Below are positions 1 through 7,151 of a stretch of 16,722 bases of DNA, piece by piece. A model generated the notes under the pieces. It searched no databases and had not been told where the DNA came from. It saw only the letters and a program-made list of their open reading frames with translations. Positions within the stretch are counted from its first letter, which is position 1. Every line of letters starts with the position of its first letter. This DNA comes from Eubacterium sp. UBA5416 (GTDB taxonomy: Bacteria > Bacillota > Clostridia > Lachnospirales > Lachnospiraceae): NCBI GenBank assembly GCA_002409525.1, contig DHNM01000073.1, forward strand, positions 2,807-19,528, written 5' to 3'. Both the position numbers and the translations under genes were made by a program.

Positions 1-89
1 TCGGGCTGCATTCTCATGTTTTTACGGGTCCCAAAGCCGTGCTTTTTCATGCTCGCATGAAACGCAAGGCCTTTTGACCCTGATATCAT
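1..89 (-). CDS. possible short ORF, 5' part only, open at the window edge
   Basis: On the minus strand an ATG at 87-89 opens a frame of 29 codons with no stop before the window edge, beginning MISGSKGLAF and continuing HASMKKHGFG. I see no ribosome site in the 25 bases before this ATG. The whole frame lies inside a strongly self-complementary element (26-96), so the frame may be accidental and the DNA may act as structured RNA or an intergenic repeat. I do not recognise a protein family. Low confidence as a gene; it is listed because it is uninterrupted and begins divergently from the exonuclease gene. Confidence 0.2.
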   Translation of the reverse strand, partial: MISGSKGLAFHASMKKHGFGTRKNMRMQP

Positions 90-96
90 AGCACGG
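26..96. repeat. nested inverted-repeat element, structured RNA or intergenic repeat candidate
   Basis: Three nested arms can be read directly. GGGTC (26-30) faces GACCC (76-80). AAAGCC (33-38) faces GGCCTTT (68-74) with one bulged base. TTTCATGC (45-52) faces GCATGAAA (55-62) across a two-base centre. A competing arm pairs CCGTGCT (37-43) with AGCACGG (90-96), which cannot form together with the second arm. The 8-base palindrome TGATATCA sits at 81-88. There is no T-run, so this is not a simple terminator. It does not look like tmRNA, SRP RNA or RNase P RNA to me. The family is unknown. Confidence 0.4.
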
Positions 97-113
97 TTTC
101 TCGTATAAAACAA

Positions 114-142
114 TTGCTGTCAATTCATATACATGGTATAAT
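114..142 (+). promoter_or_regulatory. extended -10 promoter of the exonuclease gene
   Basis: TATAAT at 137-142 is preceded by TGG, giving the extended -10 form TGnTATAAT. A weak -35 (TTGCTG, 114-119) lies 17 bases upstream. Transcription would start about 148-150, at or next to the ATG at 150, so the messenger would have essentially no leader. No Shine-Dalgarno sequence is visible before that ATG. Confidence 0.6.
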
Positions 143-149
143 TTTAGAC

Positions 150-1097
150 ATGAACTATATAGTATTTGACTTGGAGTGGAACCAGTGTCCAAAAGGAAAG
201 AAACGTGAGGTTCCCGGGCTGCCGTTCGAAATCATCGAGATCGGGGCCGTAAAACTTAATAGTAAAAGAGAGATCATAGATAAATTTCACTGTCTGATAA
301 AACCGGTCGCGTACCGAAAGCTGCATTTCATGACGAAAGAAATTGTAAGAGTGACAGAGGAGGATTTAAGCCACGGGCGATCGTTTCCAAAGGCGGTGAG
401 AGCTTTTCTGAAATGGGCGGGACCTGAGGCAGTCTTTGCGACATGGGGACAGTCCGATCTGACAGAACTGCAGAGAAACATGAAATATCATAAAGTGCTT
501 GAACTGTTAAAAGGGCCTTTATATTATTACGATGTGCAGAAACTGTTTGCCATCAACTATGAAGTCTCGAAGGTGCAGCGTTCTCTGGAATATGGGATTG
601 ACTATCTGAAATTGGAGAAAAAGCTGGATTTTCACCGGGCATTGTCGGATGCTTATTACACGGCCGAGATTTTCCAGACAATTTCCAGCGAGGTAGTCAA
701 TGCCAGTGAGTCGATCAATGTCTATCAGAACCCAAAATCAAAACTGGGAGAAATTCATGCGGTATACAACGGGTATTCCAGGTATGTTTCACGGGAGTTT
801 TCCAGTAAAGAAGAAGCATTCGCGGACAAAGAGGTACAAACTACACAGTGCTGTTGCTGCGAAAAACTTGCCCGAAAAAAGATCAGATGGTTTTCGGCAA
901 ACTCCAAGAACTATTATTGTGTGGCCGTCTGTCCGACACATGGGTACGTGAAGGGAAAAATCAGAATTAAGAAGACGGATGAGGGTAGATATTTTGTCGT
1001 CAAAACGATAAAGGTAAGCAGTGAATCGGAAATGCTGGAGATTAAAAGAAAGAAAGACGCTCTGACTGCAAGGCGCAGGGAGAAAAGAAACACCTGA
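150..1097 (+). CDS. DEDDh-family 3'-5' exonuclease with C-terminal Cys/His cluster
   Basis: 315 residues. The N-terminal two thirds is an RNase T/DnaQ-type exonuclease fold with all five DEDDh residues in place: D7 and E9 in the opening strand (FDLEW), D103 (WGQSDL), H162 and D167 (HRALSD). The family removes nucleotides from 3' ends of RNA or DNA using two metal ions; the substrate here cannot be read from sequence. The C-terminus carries a run of four cysteines (234-237), then C257, C261 and H264, a likely zinc-binding module that may grip nucleic acid. The start is set at ATG 150 because the catalytic strand begins five residues later; a TTG at 114 is in frame but lies in the -35 position of the promoter. 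No ribosome site is present, which fits a leaderless messenger. The gene stands alone: the ileS promoter begins 10 bases after its stop. KapD-like exonucleases are the closest named relatives I can suggest. Confidence 0.85.
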   Translation: MNYIVFDLEWNQCPKGKKREVPGLPFEIIEIGAVKLNSKREIIDKFHCLIKPVAYRKLHFMTKEIVRVTEEDLSHGRSFPKAVRAFLKWAGPEAVFATWGQSDLTELQRNMKYHKVLELLKGPLYYYDVQKLFAINYEVSKVQRSLEYGIDYLKLEKKLDFHRALSDAYYTAEIFQTISSEVVNASESINVYQNPKSKLGEIHAVYNGYSRYVSREFSSKEEAFADKEVQTTQCCCCEKLARKKIRWFSANSKNYYCVAVCPTHGYVKGKIRIKKTDEGRYFVVKTIKVSSESEMLEIKRKKDALTARRREKRNT

Positions 1098-1106
1098 AAT
1101 AGGGGC

Positions 1107-1135
1107 TTGACAATTGGGTGATGCGTAAGTATCAT
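1107..1135 (+). promoter_or_regulatory. sigma-A promoter of the T-box-ileS transcript
   Basis: TTGACA (1107-1112) is a perfect -35, followed by a 17-base spacer and TATCAT (1130-1135), five of six matches to the -10 consensus. It starts 10 bases after the exonuclease stop codon, so ileS has its own transcription start near 1142, ahead of a leader of about 280 bases. Confidence 0.85.
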
Positions 1136-1141
1136 AAGATT

Positions 1142-1403
1142 AACTGAAAGACGATGACGAAGAGAGTAAGTTATTTGCAAACGTTTTAAGCGAGCCGGAG
1201 CGGGTGAGAGTCTGGTACAAGTAGTAATAACCGAAGATCACTTCCAAGTTGCCGGATTGAAATAGAAGACCAGTATTGGGATGTTCTAAAGTAGATGCGG
1301 ACGCACTCCCGGCGTTATGAGGGATGCATATGATAGTGTGTAACAGGTGGCTGCGAATGATTTGGCATTCGTCCTTTTACGGGGCGGGTGCTTTTATTTT
1401 TAT
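1142..1403 (+). promoter_or_regulatory. T-box leader, isoleucine specifier (controls ileS)
   Basis: A tRNA-sensing leader that lets transcription continue when uncharged tRNA-Ile binds. Stem I features are visible: the GAAGAGAGTAAG segment at 1159-1170, an AGCGAG/GGTGAGAG distal region about 1190-1210, and a specifier loop segment CCGAAGATCACTTCC (1231-1245) whose ATC at 1237-1239 is an Ile codon followed by a purine, as expected. The antiterminator can be drawn from AGG (1345-1347) and GCGAATG (1353-1359) with CATTCGTCCT (1366-1375). The bulge between the two arms reads TGGCT, shorter than the usual seven-base TGGNACC and lacking the TGGT expected for a tRNA-Ile discriminator A. Identity as a T-box is well supported by leader architecture, the specifier and the downstream aminoacyl-tRNA synthetase; whether this short bulge functions normally is open. 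Confidence 0.88.
1365..1403 (+). terminator. T-box intrinsic terminator before ileS
   Basis: GCATTCGTCC (1365-1374) pairs with GGGCGGGTGC (1382-1391) over ten positions, including three G-T wobbles, across a seven-base loop. TTTTATTTTTAT follows (1392-1403). The left arm shares CATTCGTCC with the antiterminator, so the two structures exclude each other, as a T-box switch requires. Confidence 0.85.
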
Positions 1404-1419
1404 AAGCAAGGAGGAAATT

Positions 1420-4400
1420 ATGTATCAGAAAGTAGATACGAATTTAAATTTTGTAGAACGGGAAAAGAAAACAGAAGAGTTCTGGAGGAAGAATCAGATA
1501 TTTGAAAAGAGTATGAAGGAGAGGGAGGGAAATCCAACCTATACTTTCTATGACGGCCCGCCGACAGCTAACGGAAAGCCTCATATCGGACATGTACTGA
1601 CCCGTGTGGTCAAAGATATGATTCCGAGATACCGCACGATGAAAGGATATGAAGTTCCGAGAAAAGCAGGATGGGACACCCATGGTCTTCCGGTAGAACT
1701 TGAGGTTGAGAAGAAACTCGGACTCAATGGAAAAGATCAGATTGAGGATTATGGCATAGAGCCTTTTATCAGAGAATGTAAGAAAAGTGTCTGGAAGTAT
1801 AAGGGCATGTGGGAAGATTTCTCGAATACCGTGGGCTACTGGGCTGATATGGAACACCCTTATGTCACTTACGACAATACTTTTATTGAATCAGAATGGT
1901 GGGCATTAAAAGAAATCTGGAAAAAAGGTCTTCTATATAAAGGGTTTAAGATTGTACCTTACTGCCCGCGCTGCGGAACGCCTCTTTCAGCACAGGAAGT
2001 TGCACAGGGGTATAAACTTGTGAAAGAGCGCTCGGCAGTGGTCCGTTTTAAAGCGAAAGGCGAGGATGCGTATTTCCTCGCATGGACGACTACGCCCTGG
2101 ACACTCCCTTCTAATGTCGCGCTCTGCGTGAATCCGGATGAGACTTACTGTAAGGTGAAGGCGGCAGACGGATATACGTACTATATTGCCGAAGCACTTA
2201 TGGATACTGTTCTGGGTAAGCTGGCAGCCGAAGGAGAAGAGGCTTATCAGGTACTTGAGACTTACAAGGGTAAAGATCTGGAGTATAAAGAATATGAACC
2301 ACTGTTTGCGTGCACAGGTGCGGAAGTTGCAAGGCAGAAAAAGAAAGGGCACTATATCACCTGTGATTGTTATGTAACCATGGGAGACGGAACCGGGATT
2401 GTCCACACTGCACCGGCGTTTGGTGAAGATGATAACCGCATCGGAAGGGATTATAATCTGCCGTTTGTTCAGTTTGTCAATGACAAAGGGGAAATGACAG
2501 AGCAGACCCCTTATCAGGGCGTTTTCGTAAAAAAAGCCGACCCGATGATCTTAAAAGATCTAAAGAATGAGGGAAAACTTTTTGACGCGCCAAAATTTGA
2601 ACATGAATATCCTCACTGCTGGCGCTGTGATACTCCGCTGATCTATTATGCACGGGATTCCTGGTTTATTAAGATGACTGCAGTAAAGGATGATTTGATT
2701 AAAAATAATAATACAATTAACTGGATCCCTGAGAATGTAGGAAAGAAACGTTTCGGAGACTGGATTGAAAATGTACAGGACTGGGCTCTTTCCCGTAACC
2801 GCTACTGGGGTACACCTTTAAATGTCTGGGTTTGTGATGACTGTGGCGGGCAGCATTCGATCGGAAGTATTGAGGAGCTGAAGTCTATGTCCGATAACTG
2901 TCCGGACAATATTGAACTTCACCGGCCATATATCGATCAGGTAACAATCAAGTGTCCGCACTGCGGAGGAACGATGCACAGAACACCTGAGGTAATCGAC
3001 TGCTGGTTCGATTCAGGATCTATGCCTTTTGCACAGCATCATTATCCTTTCGAAAATCAGGAATTGTTTCATCAGCAGTTTCCGGCGCAGTTTATATCAG
3101 AGGCGGTGGATCAGACAAGAGGCTGGTTCTATTCTCTTCTGGCAATTTCCACGCTCCTGTTTAACAAGTCACCTTATGAAAATGTAATTGTTCTGGGTCA
3201 TGTTCAGGATGAAAACGGACAGAAGATGAGTAAATCAAAAGGAAATGCCGTAGATCCTTTCGAGGCTCTTGATACCTATGGAGCAGATGCAATCCGCTGG
3301 TATTTCTACATTAACAGTGCACCGTGGCTGCCAAACCGTTTTCATGGAAAGGCGGTTTCGGAATACTCCCGTAAATTCATGGGTACGCTGTGGAATACGT
3401 ACGCATTTTTCGTATTGTACGCGAATATAGATAGATTTGACGTTTCCAGACACAAGCTGGAATATGATAAACTTTCCGTTATGGATCAGTGGCTGCTGTC
3501 ACGCCTGGAATCTACAATTAAAGCTGTTGACGGGGAACTATATGATTACAAGATCACGGAGGCGGCAAGAGCGTTACAGGCCTTTGTGGATGATATGAGT
3601 AACTGGTATGTCAGAAGAAGCCGGGAGCGTTTCTGGGCAAAAGGCATGGAACAGGATAAGATCAATGCCTATATGACTTTATATACCGCGCTGGTGGAAC
3701 TGTGCAAGACGGCGGCACCGATGATTCCGTTTATGACCGAAGATATCTATCAGAATCTGGTTAGAAGTGTTGATAAAAACGCACCGGAGAGCATTCATCT
3801 GTGTTCTTTCCCGGTGGTACACGAGGACTGGATTAATCTTGAGATGGAAGATAATATGAAGCACCTGCTGGAGATTGTTGTCATGGGACGTGCCTGCAGA
3901 AATGCCGCAAATACGAAAAATCGTCAGCCACTTTCTAAGATGTATGTGAAGAGCTGCTGGTCACTGACCGATTTTTATAAGAAAATCATCGAAGATGAGC
4001 TAAACATCAGAGAAGTGGTCTTTACTGACGAGATTGCACAGTTTATCACCTACAGTTTTAAACCGCAGCTTAAAACAGTCGGGCCGAAATACGGAAAAAT
4101 GGTAAAGGGAATTCGCAGGGCTCTGATGAATATAGATGGAAATAAAGCAATGAACGAGCTTAAGACTTCCGGTCAGATAAAACTGCAGATTGATGAACAG
4201 GAAGTTGTTCTTTCAGAGGAGGACCTTCTGATTGAAACGGCACAGATGGAAGACTATTATAGTGATTCAAACAACGGAATTACCGTAGTTCTCGATGTTC
4301 ACATGACACCGGAGCTGGTTGAAGAGGGATTTGTCCGTGAGATCATCAGTAAAGTTCAGACGATGCGCAAGGAGGCTGGCTTTGAGGTGATGGACAAGAT

Positions 4401-4572
4401 CCGGGTTTATGTAAAGAACAATGAAGTAGTCAGAGAGATCTTTGAAAAGCATGAACAGGAGATTTCTTCCGAAGTGCTGGCAGCAGAAGTCATCTATGAT
4501 GAGACAGATGGTTATGAAAAGGAATGGAATATTAACTCAGAGAAAGTCACTCTGGCAGTAAAGAAAGTATAA
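1420..4572 (+). CDS. ileS: isoleucyl-tRNA synthetase, type 2 (eukaryotic-like)
   Basis: 1050 residues. This cytoplasmic class Ia synthetase charges tRNA-Ile with isoleucine at the expense of ATP and edits mischarged valine. The Rossmann signature is HIGH at residues 55-58 and KMSKS at 602-606. The inserted CP1 editing domain is recognisable from TWTTTPWTLPSN and GTGIVHTAPAFGEDD. Paired cysteines occur in YCPRCGTPL, CWRCDTPL, WVCDDCGG and KCPHCGG, and an anticodon-binding region follows (DQWLLSRLES, DMSNWYVRRSRERFW). The length and the VPYCPRCGTPLSAQEVAQGY segment are typical of the type 2 group found in clostridia and eukaryotes. The start is ATG 1420, preceded by AAGGAGG (1408-1414) five bases away; the frame extends 32 codons further upstream but that stretch is T-box RNA. 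The T-box leader controls expression. glgP follows after 33 bases and may be reached by read-through. Type 2 enzymes are often poorly sensitive to mupirocin; the active-site HIGH order is unaltered here. Confidence 0.97.
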   Translation: MYQKVDTNLNFVEREKKTEEFWRKNQIFEKSMKEREGNPTYTFYDGPPTANGKPHIGHVLTRVVKDMIPRYRTMKGYEVPRKAGWDTHGLPVELEVEKKLGLNGKDQIEDYGIEPFIRECKKSVWKYKGMWEDFSNTVGYWADMEHPYVTYDNTFIESEWWALKEIWKKGLLYKGFKIVPYCPRCGTPLSAQEVAQGYKLVKERSAVVRFKAKGEDAYFLAWTTTPWTLPSNVALCVNPDETYCKVKAADGYTYYIAEALMDTVLGKLAAEGEEAYQVLETYKGKDLEYKEYEPLFACTGAEVARQKKKGHYITCDCYVTMGDGTGIVHTAPAFGEDDNRIGRDYNLPFVQFVNDKGEMTEQTPYQGVFVKKADPMILKDLKNEGKLFDAPKFEHEYPHCWRCDTPLIYYARDSWFIKMTAVKDDLIKNNNTINWIPENVGKKRFGDWIENVQDWALSRNRYWGTPLNVWVCDDCGGQHSIGSIEELKSMSDNCPDNIELHRPYIDQVTIKCPHCGGTMHRTPEVIDCWFDSGSMPFAQHHYPFENQELFHQQFPAQFISEAVDQTRGWFYSLLAISTLLFNKSPYENVIVLGHVQDENGQKMSKSKGNAVDPFEALDTYGADAIRWYFYINSAPWLPNRFHGKAVSEYSRKFMGTLWNTYAFFVLYANIDRFDVSRHKLEYDKLSVMDQWLLSRLESTIKAVDGELYDYKITEAARALQAFVDDMSNWYVRRSRERFWAKGMEQDKINAYMTLYTALVELCKTAAPMIPFMTEDIYQNLVRSVDKNAPESIHLCSFPVVHEDWINLEMEDNMKHLLEIVVMGRACRNAANTKNRQPLSKMYVKSCWSLTDFYKKIIEDELNIREVVFTDEIAQFITYSFKPQLKTVGPKYGKMVKGIRRALMNIDGNKAMNELKTSGQIKLQIDEQEVVLSEEDLLIETAQMEDYYSDSNNGITVVLDVHMTPELVEEGFVREIISKVQTMRKEAGFEVMDKIRVYVKNNEVVREIFEKHEQEISSEVLAAEVIYDETDGYEKEWNINSEKVTLAVKKV

Positions 4573-4605
4573 CCGAACGTATCATATAGTCAGGAGGACG
4601 GATTT

Positions 4606-7062
4606 ATGTTATATCTCGAATTCGAAAAGCAGACATTTAAGAAAACAGTAATTGAAAATATCAAGACCCTATACCGCAGAACATTACAGGACGCGACATC
4701 CCAGCAGCTTTTCCAGGCTGTGTCCTATGCGGTAAAAGACGTTATTATTGATAACTGGATGAAGACGCAGGCGCACATTGAACAGGAGGATCCAAAGACT
4801 GTATATTATCTCTCGATGGAGTTTCTGACAGGACGTGCGCTTGGAAATGATCTGATCAGCCTCACCGCATATGATGAGGTAAAAGAGGCTCTGGATGAGC
4901 TGGGCGTGGATCTGAATGTGATTGAAGATCAGGAGCCGGATCCGGCTCTTGGAAATGGCGGCTTAGGCCGTCTGGCTGCCTGCTTTTTGGATTCCCTGGC
5001 TTCTCTTGGATATCCCGCCTACGGATGCGGAATCCGATACCGTTATGGAATGTTCAAACAGAAGATTGAAAACGGCTGCCAGGAGGAAGTGCCGGATCAC
5101 TGGCTGAGAGAGGGAAATCCTTTCGAGCTGCGCCGTCCGGAGTATGCGAAAGAGGTGAAATTCGGAGGCTATGTCAAGGTACAGTATAATGAAGAGACCA
5201 GAAGAAACGACTTTATACAGGAAGGTTATCAGTCAGTGCTTGCCATTCCCTATGACATGCCTGTGGTCGGATATAACAATGGGATGGTAAACACACTTCG
5301 CGTGTGGGATGCGGAAGCGATCAGTGATTTTCAACTGGACTCTTTTGACAAGGGAGATTACCACAAAGCTGTGGAACAGGAGAACCTTGCCAGGACAATC
5401 GTGGAAGTTCTCTATCCAAACGACAAACATCTTGCGGGAAAGGAGCTGAGGCTGAAACAGCAGTATTTCTTTATTTCGGCAAGCCTGCAGACAGTGGTGG
5501 AAAAATATAGAAAGAGTCATAGCGAGATTAGAGAGCTTCATCATAAAGTAGTATTTCAGCTAAATGATACACACCCCACAGTTGCTGTTCCTGAACTGAT
5601 GCGGATTTTGATTGATGAAGAGGGACTTACCTGGGATGAAGCCTGGGAAGTGACGACACATACCTGTGCATACACGAACCACACAATTATGTCAGAAGCC
5701 CTGGAAAAATGGCCTGTAGACTTGTTCTCGCGGCTGCTCCCGAGAATTTATCAGATCATAGAAGAGATTAACCGCAGATTCGTTGAACAGATACGTTCTT
5801 CCTATCCCGGTGATGACAATAAAGTCTCATCCATGGCGATCCTATATGACGGTCAGGTTCGCATGGCAAATCTGGCGATCGTGGGGAGTTTCTCTGTTAA
5901 CGGGGTTGCCCGTATTCACACAGAAATTCTGGAAAAGCGGGAACTAAGAGATTTCTATGAGATGATGCCGCATAAATTCAACAATAAGACGAATGGTGTT
6001 ACACAGAGGCGGTTTCTCATGCATGCAAACCCTCTTCTGACCCAATGGGTTACAAAATATGTGGGAAAAGAATGGATCACGAACCTCCCTGTGATTGAAA
6101 AACTGATGCCGCTTGCGGATGATGAAAAAGTTCAGAGTGAATTCCTGAATATTAAGTATTTAAATAAGGTAAGACTTTCCAGATATATTAAGAAACATAA
6201 TGACATGGATGTGGATCCTCATTCAATTTTCGACGTTCAGGTAAAACGCCTCCATGAATATAAAAGACAGTTTATGAATATTCTCCATGTCATGTATCTG
6301 TATAATCAGTTAAAAGAGAATCCGGATATGGAGTTCTTTCCCAGGACATTTATCTTTGGGGGGAAGGCAAGTGCCGGATACGAGCGGGCGAAAGCAGTCA
6401 TTAACCTGATTAATAATGTAGGCGATGTCATTAATAACGATCCTGATATTAAGGGAAGAATAAAGGTTGTATTTATTGAAGATTACCGTGTGAGCAATGC
6501 AGAACTGATCTTTGCAGCTGCAGATGTATCAGAGCAGATTTCAACGGCCAGCAAAGAGGCCTCGGGTACGGGCAATATGAAGTTCATGTTAAACGGTGCT
6601 GTTACTCTTGGAACTATGGATGGTGCAAACGTGGAGATTGTGGAAGAAGCAGGTCGTGAAAATGCAGAAATTTTCGGCTTTTCGTCGCAGGAAATCATTG
6701 ACTGTGAGAAGAACGGGGACTATAATCCGATGGATTATTACAATGACGACCCCGGCCTTCGAAAGGTAGTGGATCAGCTGGTAAGCGGAGAATATGCCAA
6801 TGGTGACACGAACCGGTTTCGGGATATCCACGACTCCCTTTTGGTGTCAAGAGGACAGGACCCGGCGGATAGTTACTTTATTATGGGTGATTTCAAGCCT
6901 TACCTAGTGGCCTGCCAGAAGATGGAAAGCAGGTACCGTGATCGCAGCGGCTGGGCGAAAACTGCGATTATAAATATCGCAAAGTCCGGGAAATTCTCTT
7001 CGGACCGTACAATCTGCCAGTATGTGGATGAGATCTGGCATCTGGATAAAATTTTGTTATAG
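4606..7062 (+). CDS. glgP: glycogen/maltodextrin phosphorylase
   Basis: 818 residues, full length for the GT35 family. It cleaves alpha-1,4-glucan ends with phosphate to release glucose 1-phosphate, the first step of storage glycogen use in the cytoplasm. Family signatures in order: YYLSMEFLTGRALGND near the N-terminus, EPDPALGNGGLGRLAACFLD with the following GYGIRYRYGMFKQ-like stretch, FQLNDTHPT, NGVTQRRFL, FDVQVKRLHEYKRQ, and EASGTGNMKF, in which K659 is the lysine that holds pyridoxal phosphate. The start has AGGAGG (4592-4597) eight bases upstream. No separate promoter is evident in the 33 bases after ileS, so it is probably co-transcribed at least in part, an unusual partner for a tRNA synthetase. 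Substrate preference between glycogen and maltodextrin cannot be decided here. No terminator follows; the next promoter begins six bases after the stop. Confidence 0.96.
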   Translation: MLYLEFEKQTFKKTVIENIKTLYRRTLQDATSQQLFQAVSYAVKDVIIDNWMKTQAHIEQEDPKTVYYLSMEFLTGRALGNDLISLTAYDEVKEALDELGVDLNVIEDQEPDPALGNGGLGRLAACFLDSLASLGYPAYGCGIRYRYGMFKQKIENGCQEEVPDHWLREGNPFELRRPEYAKEVKFGGYVKVQYNEETRRNDFIQEGYQSVLAIPYDMPVVGYNNGMVNTLRVWDAEAISDFQLDSFDKGDYHKAVEQENLARTIVEVLYPNDKHLAGKELRLKQQYFFISASLQTVVEKYRKSHSEIRELHHKVVFQLNDTHPTVAVPELMRILIDEEGLTWDEAWEVTTHTCAYTNHTIMSEALEKWPVDLFSRLLPRIYQIIEEINRRFVEQIRSSYPGDDNKVSSMAILYDGQVRMANLAIVGSFSVNGVARIHTEILEKRELRDFYEMMPHKFNNKTNGVTQRRFLMHANPLLTQWVTKYVGKEWITNLPVIEKLMPLADDEKVQSEFLNIKYLNKVRLSRYIKKHNDMDVDPHSIFDVQVKRLHEYKRQFMNILHVMYLYNQLKENPDMEFFPRTFIFGGKASAGYERAKAVINLINNVGDVINNDPDIKGRIKVVFIEDYRVSNAELIFAAADVSEQISTASKEASGTGNMKFMLNGAVTLGTMDGANVEIVEEAGRENAEIFGFSSQEIIDCEKNGDYNPMDYYNDDPGLRKVVDQLVSGEYANGDTNRFRDIHDSLLVSRGQDPADSYFIMGDFKPYLVACQKMESRYRDRSGWAKTAIINIAKSGKFSSDRTICQYVDEIWHLDKILL

Positions 7063-7067
7063 TTCTT

Positions 7068-7096
7068 TTGACAAGGGTAAGTCGTTGTGTTAGAAT
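7068..7096 (+). promoter_or_regulatory. sigma-A promoter of the TPR/AAA-like gene
   Basis: TTGACA (7068-7073), a 17-base spacer, and TAGAAT (7091-7096, five of six). It begins six bases after the glgP stop. The start of transcription would be near 7103, leaving a leader of about 50 bases before the TTG start at 7152. Its position rules out a protein start at 7068. Confidence 0.8.
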
Positions 7097-7151
7097 TAGA
7101 ACAAATTTGTTATTTCGAAACATGGAGAGAATAAACTTCGAGGTGAATACG

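Noticed and set aside
1324..1419. N-terminal extension of the IleS frame by 32 codons
   Set aside because: This stretch is the T-box antiterminator and terminator; AAGGAGG points to ATG 1420.
7068..7151. Earlier starts (TTG 7068, ATG 7122) for the TPR/AAA-like protein
   Set aside because: TTG 7068 is the promoter -35 itself, and ATG 7122 lacks a ribosome site, whereas TTG 7152 has GAGGTGA at the right distance.
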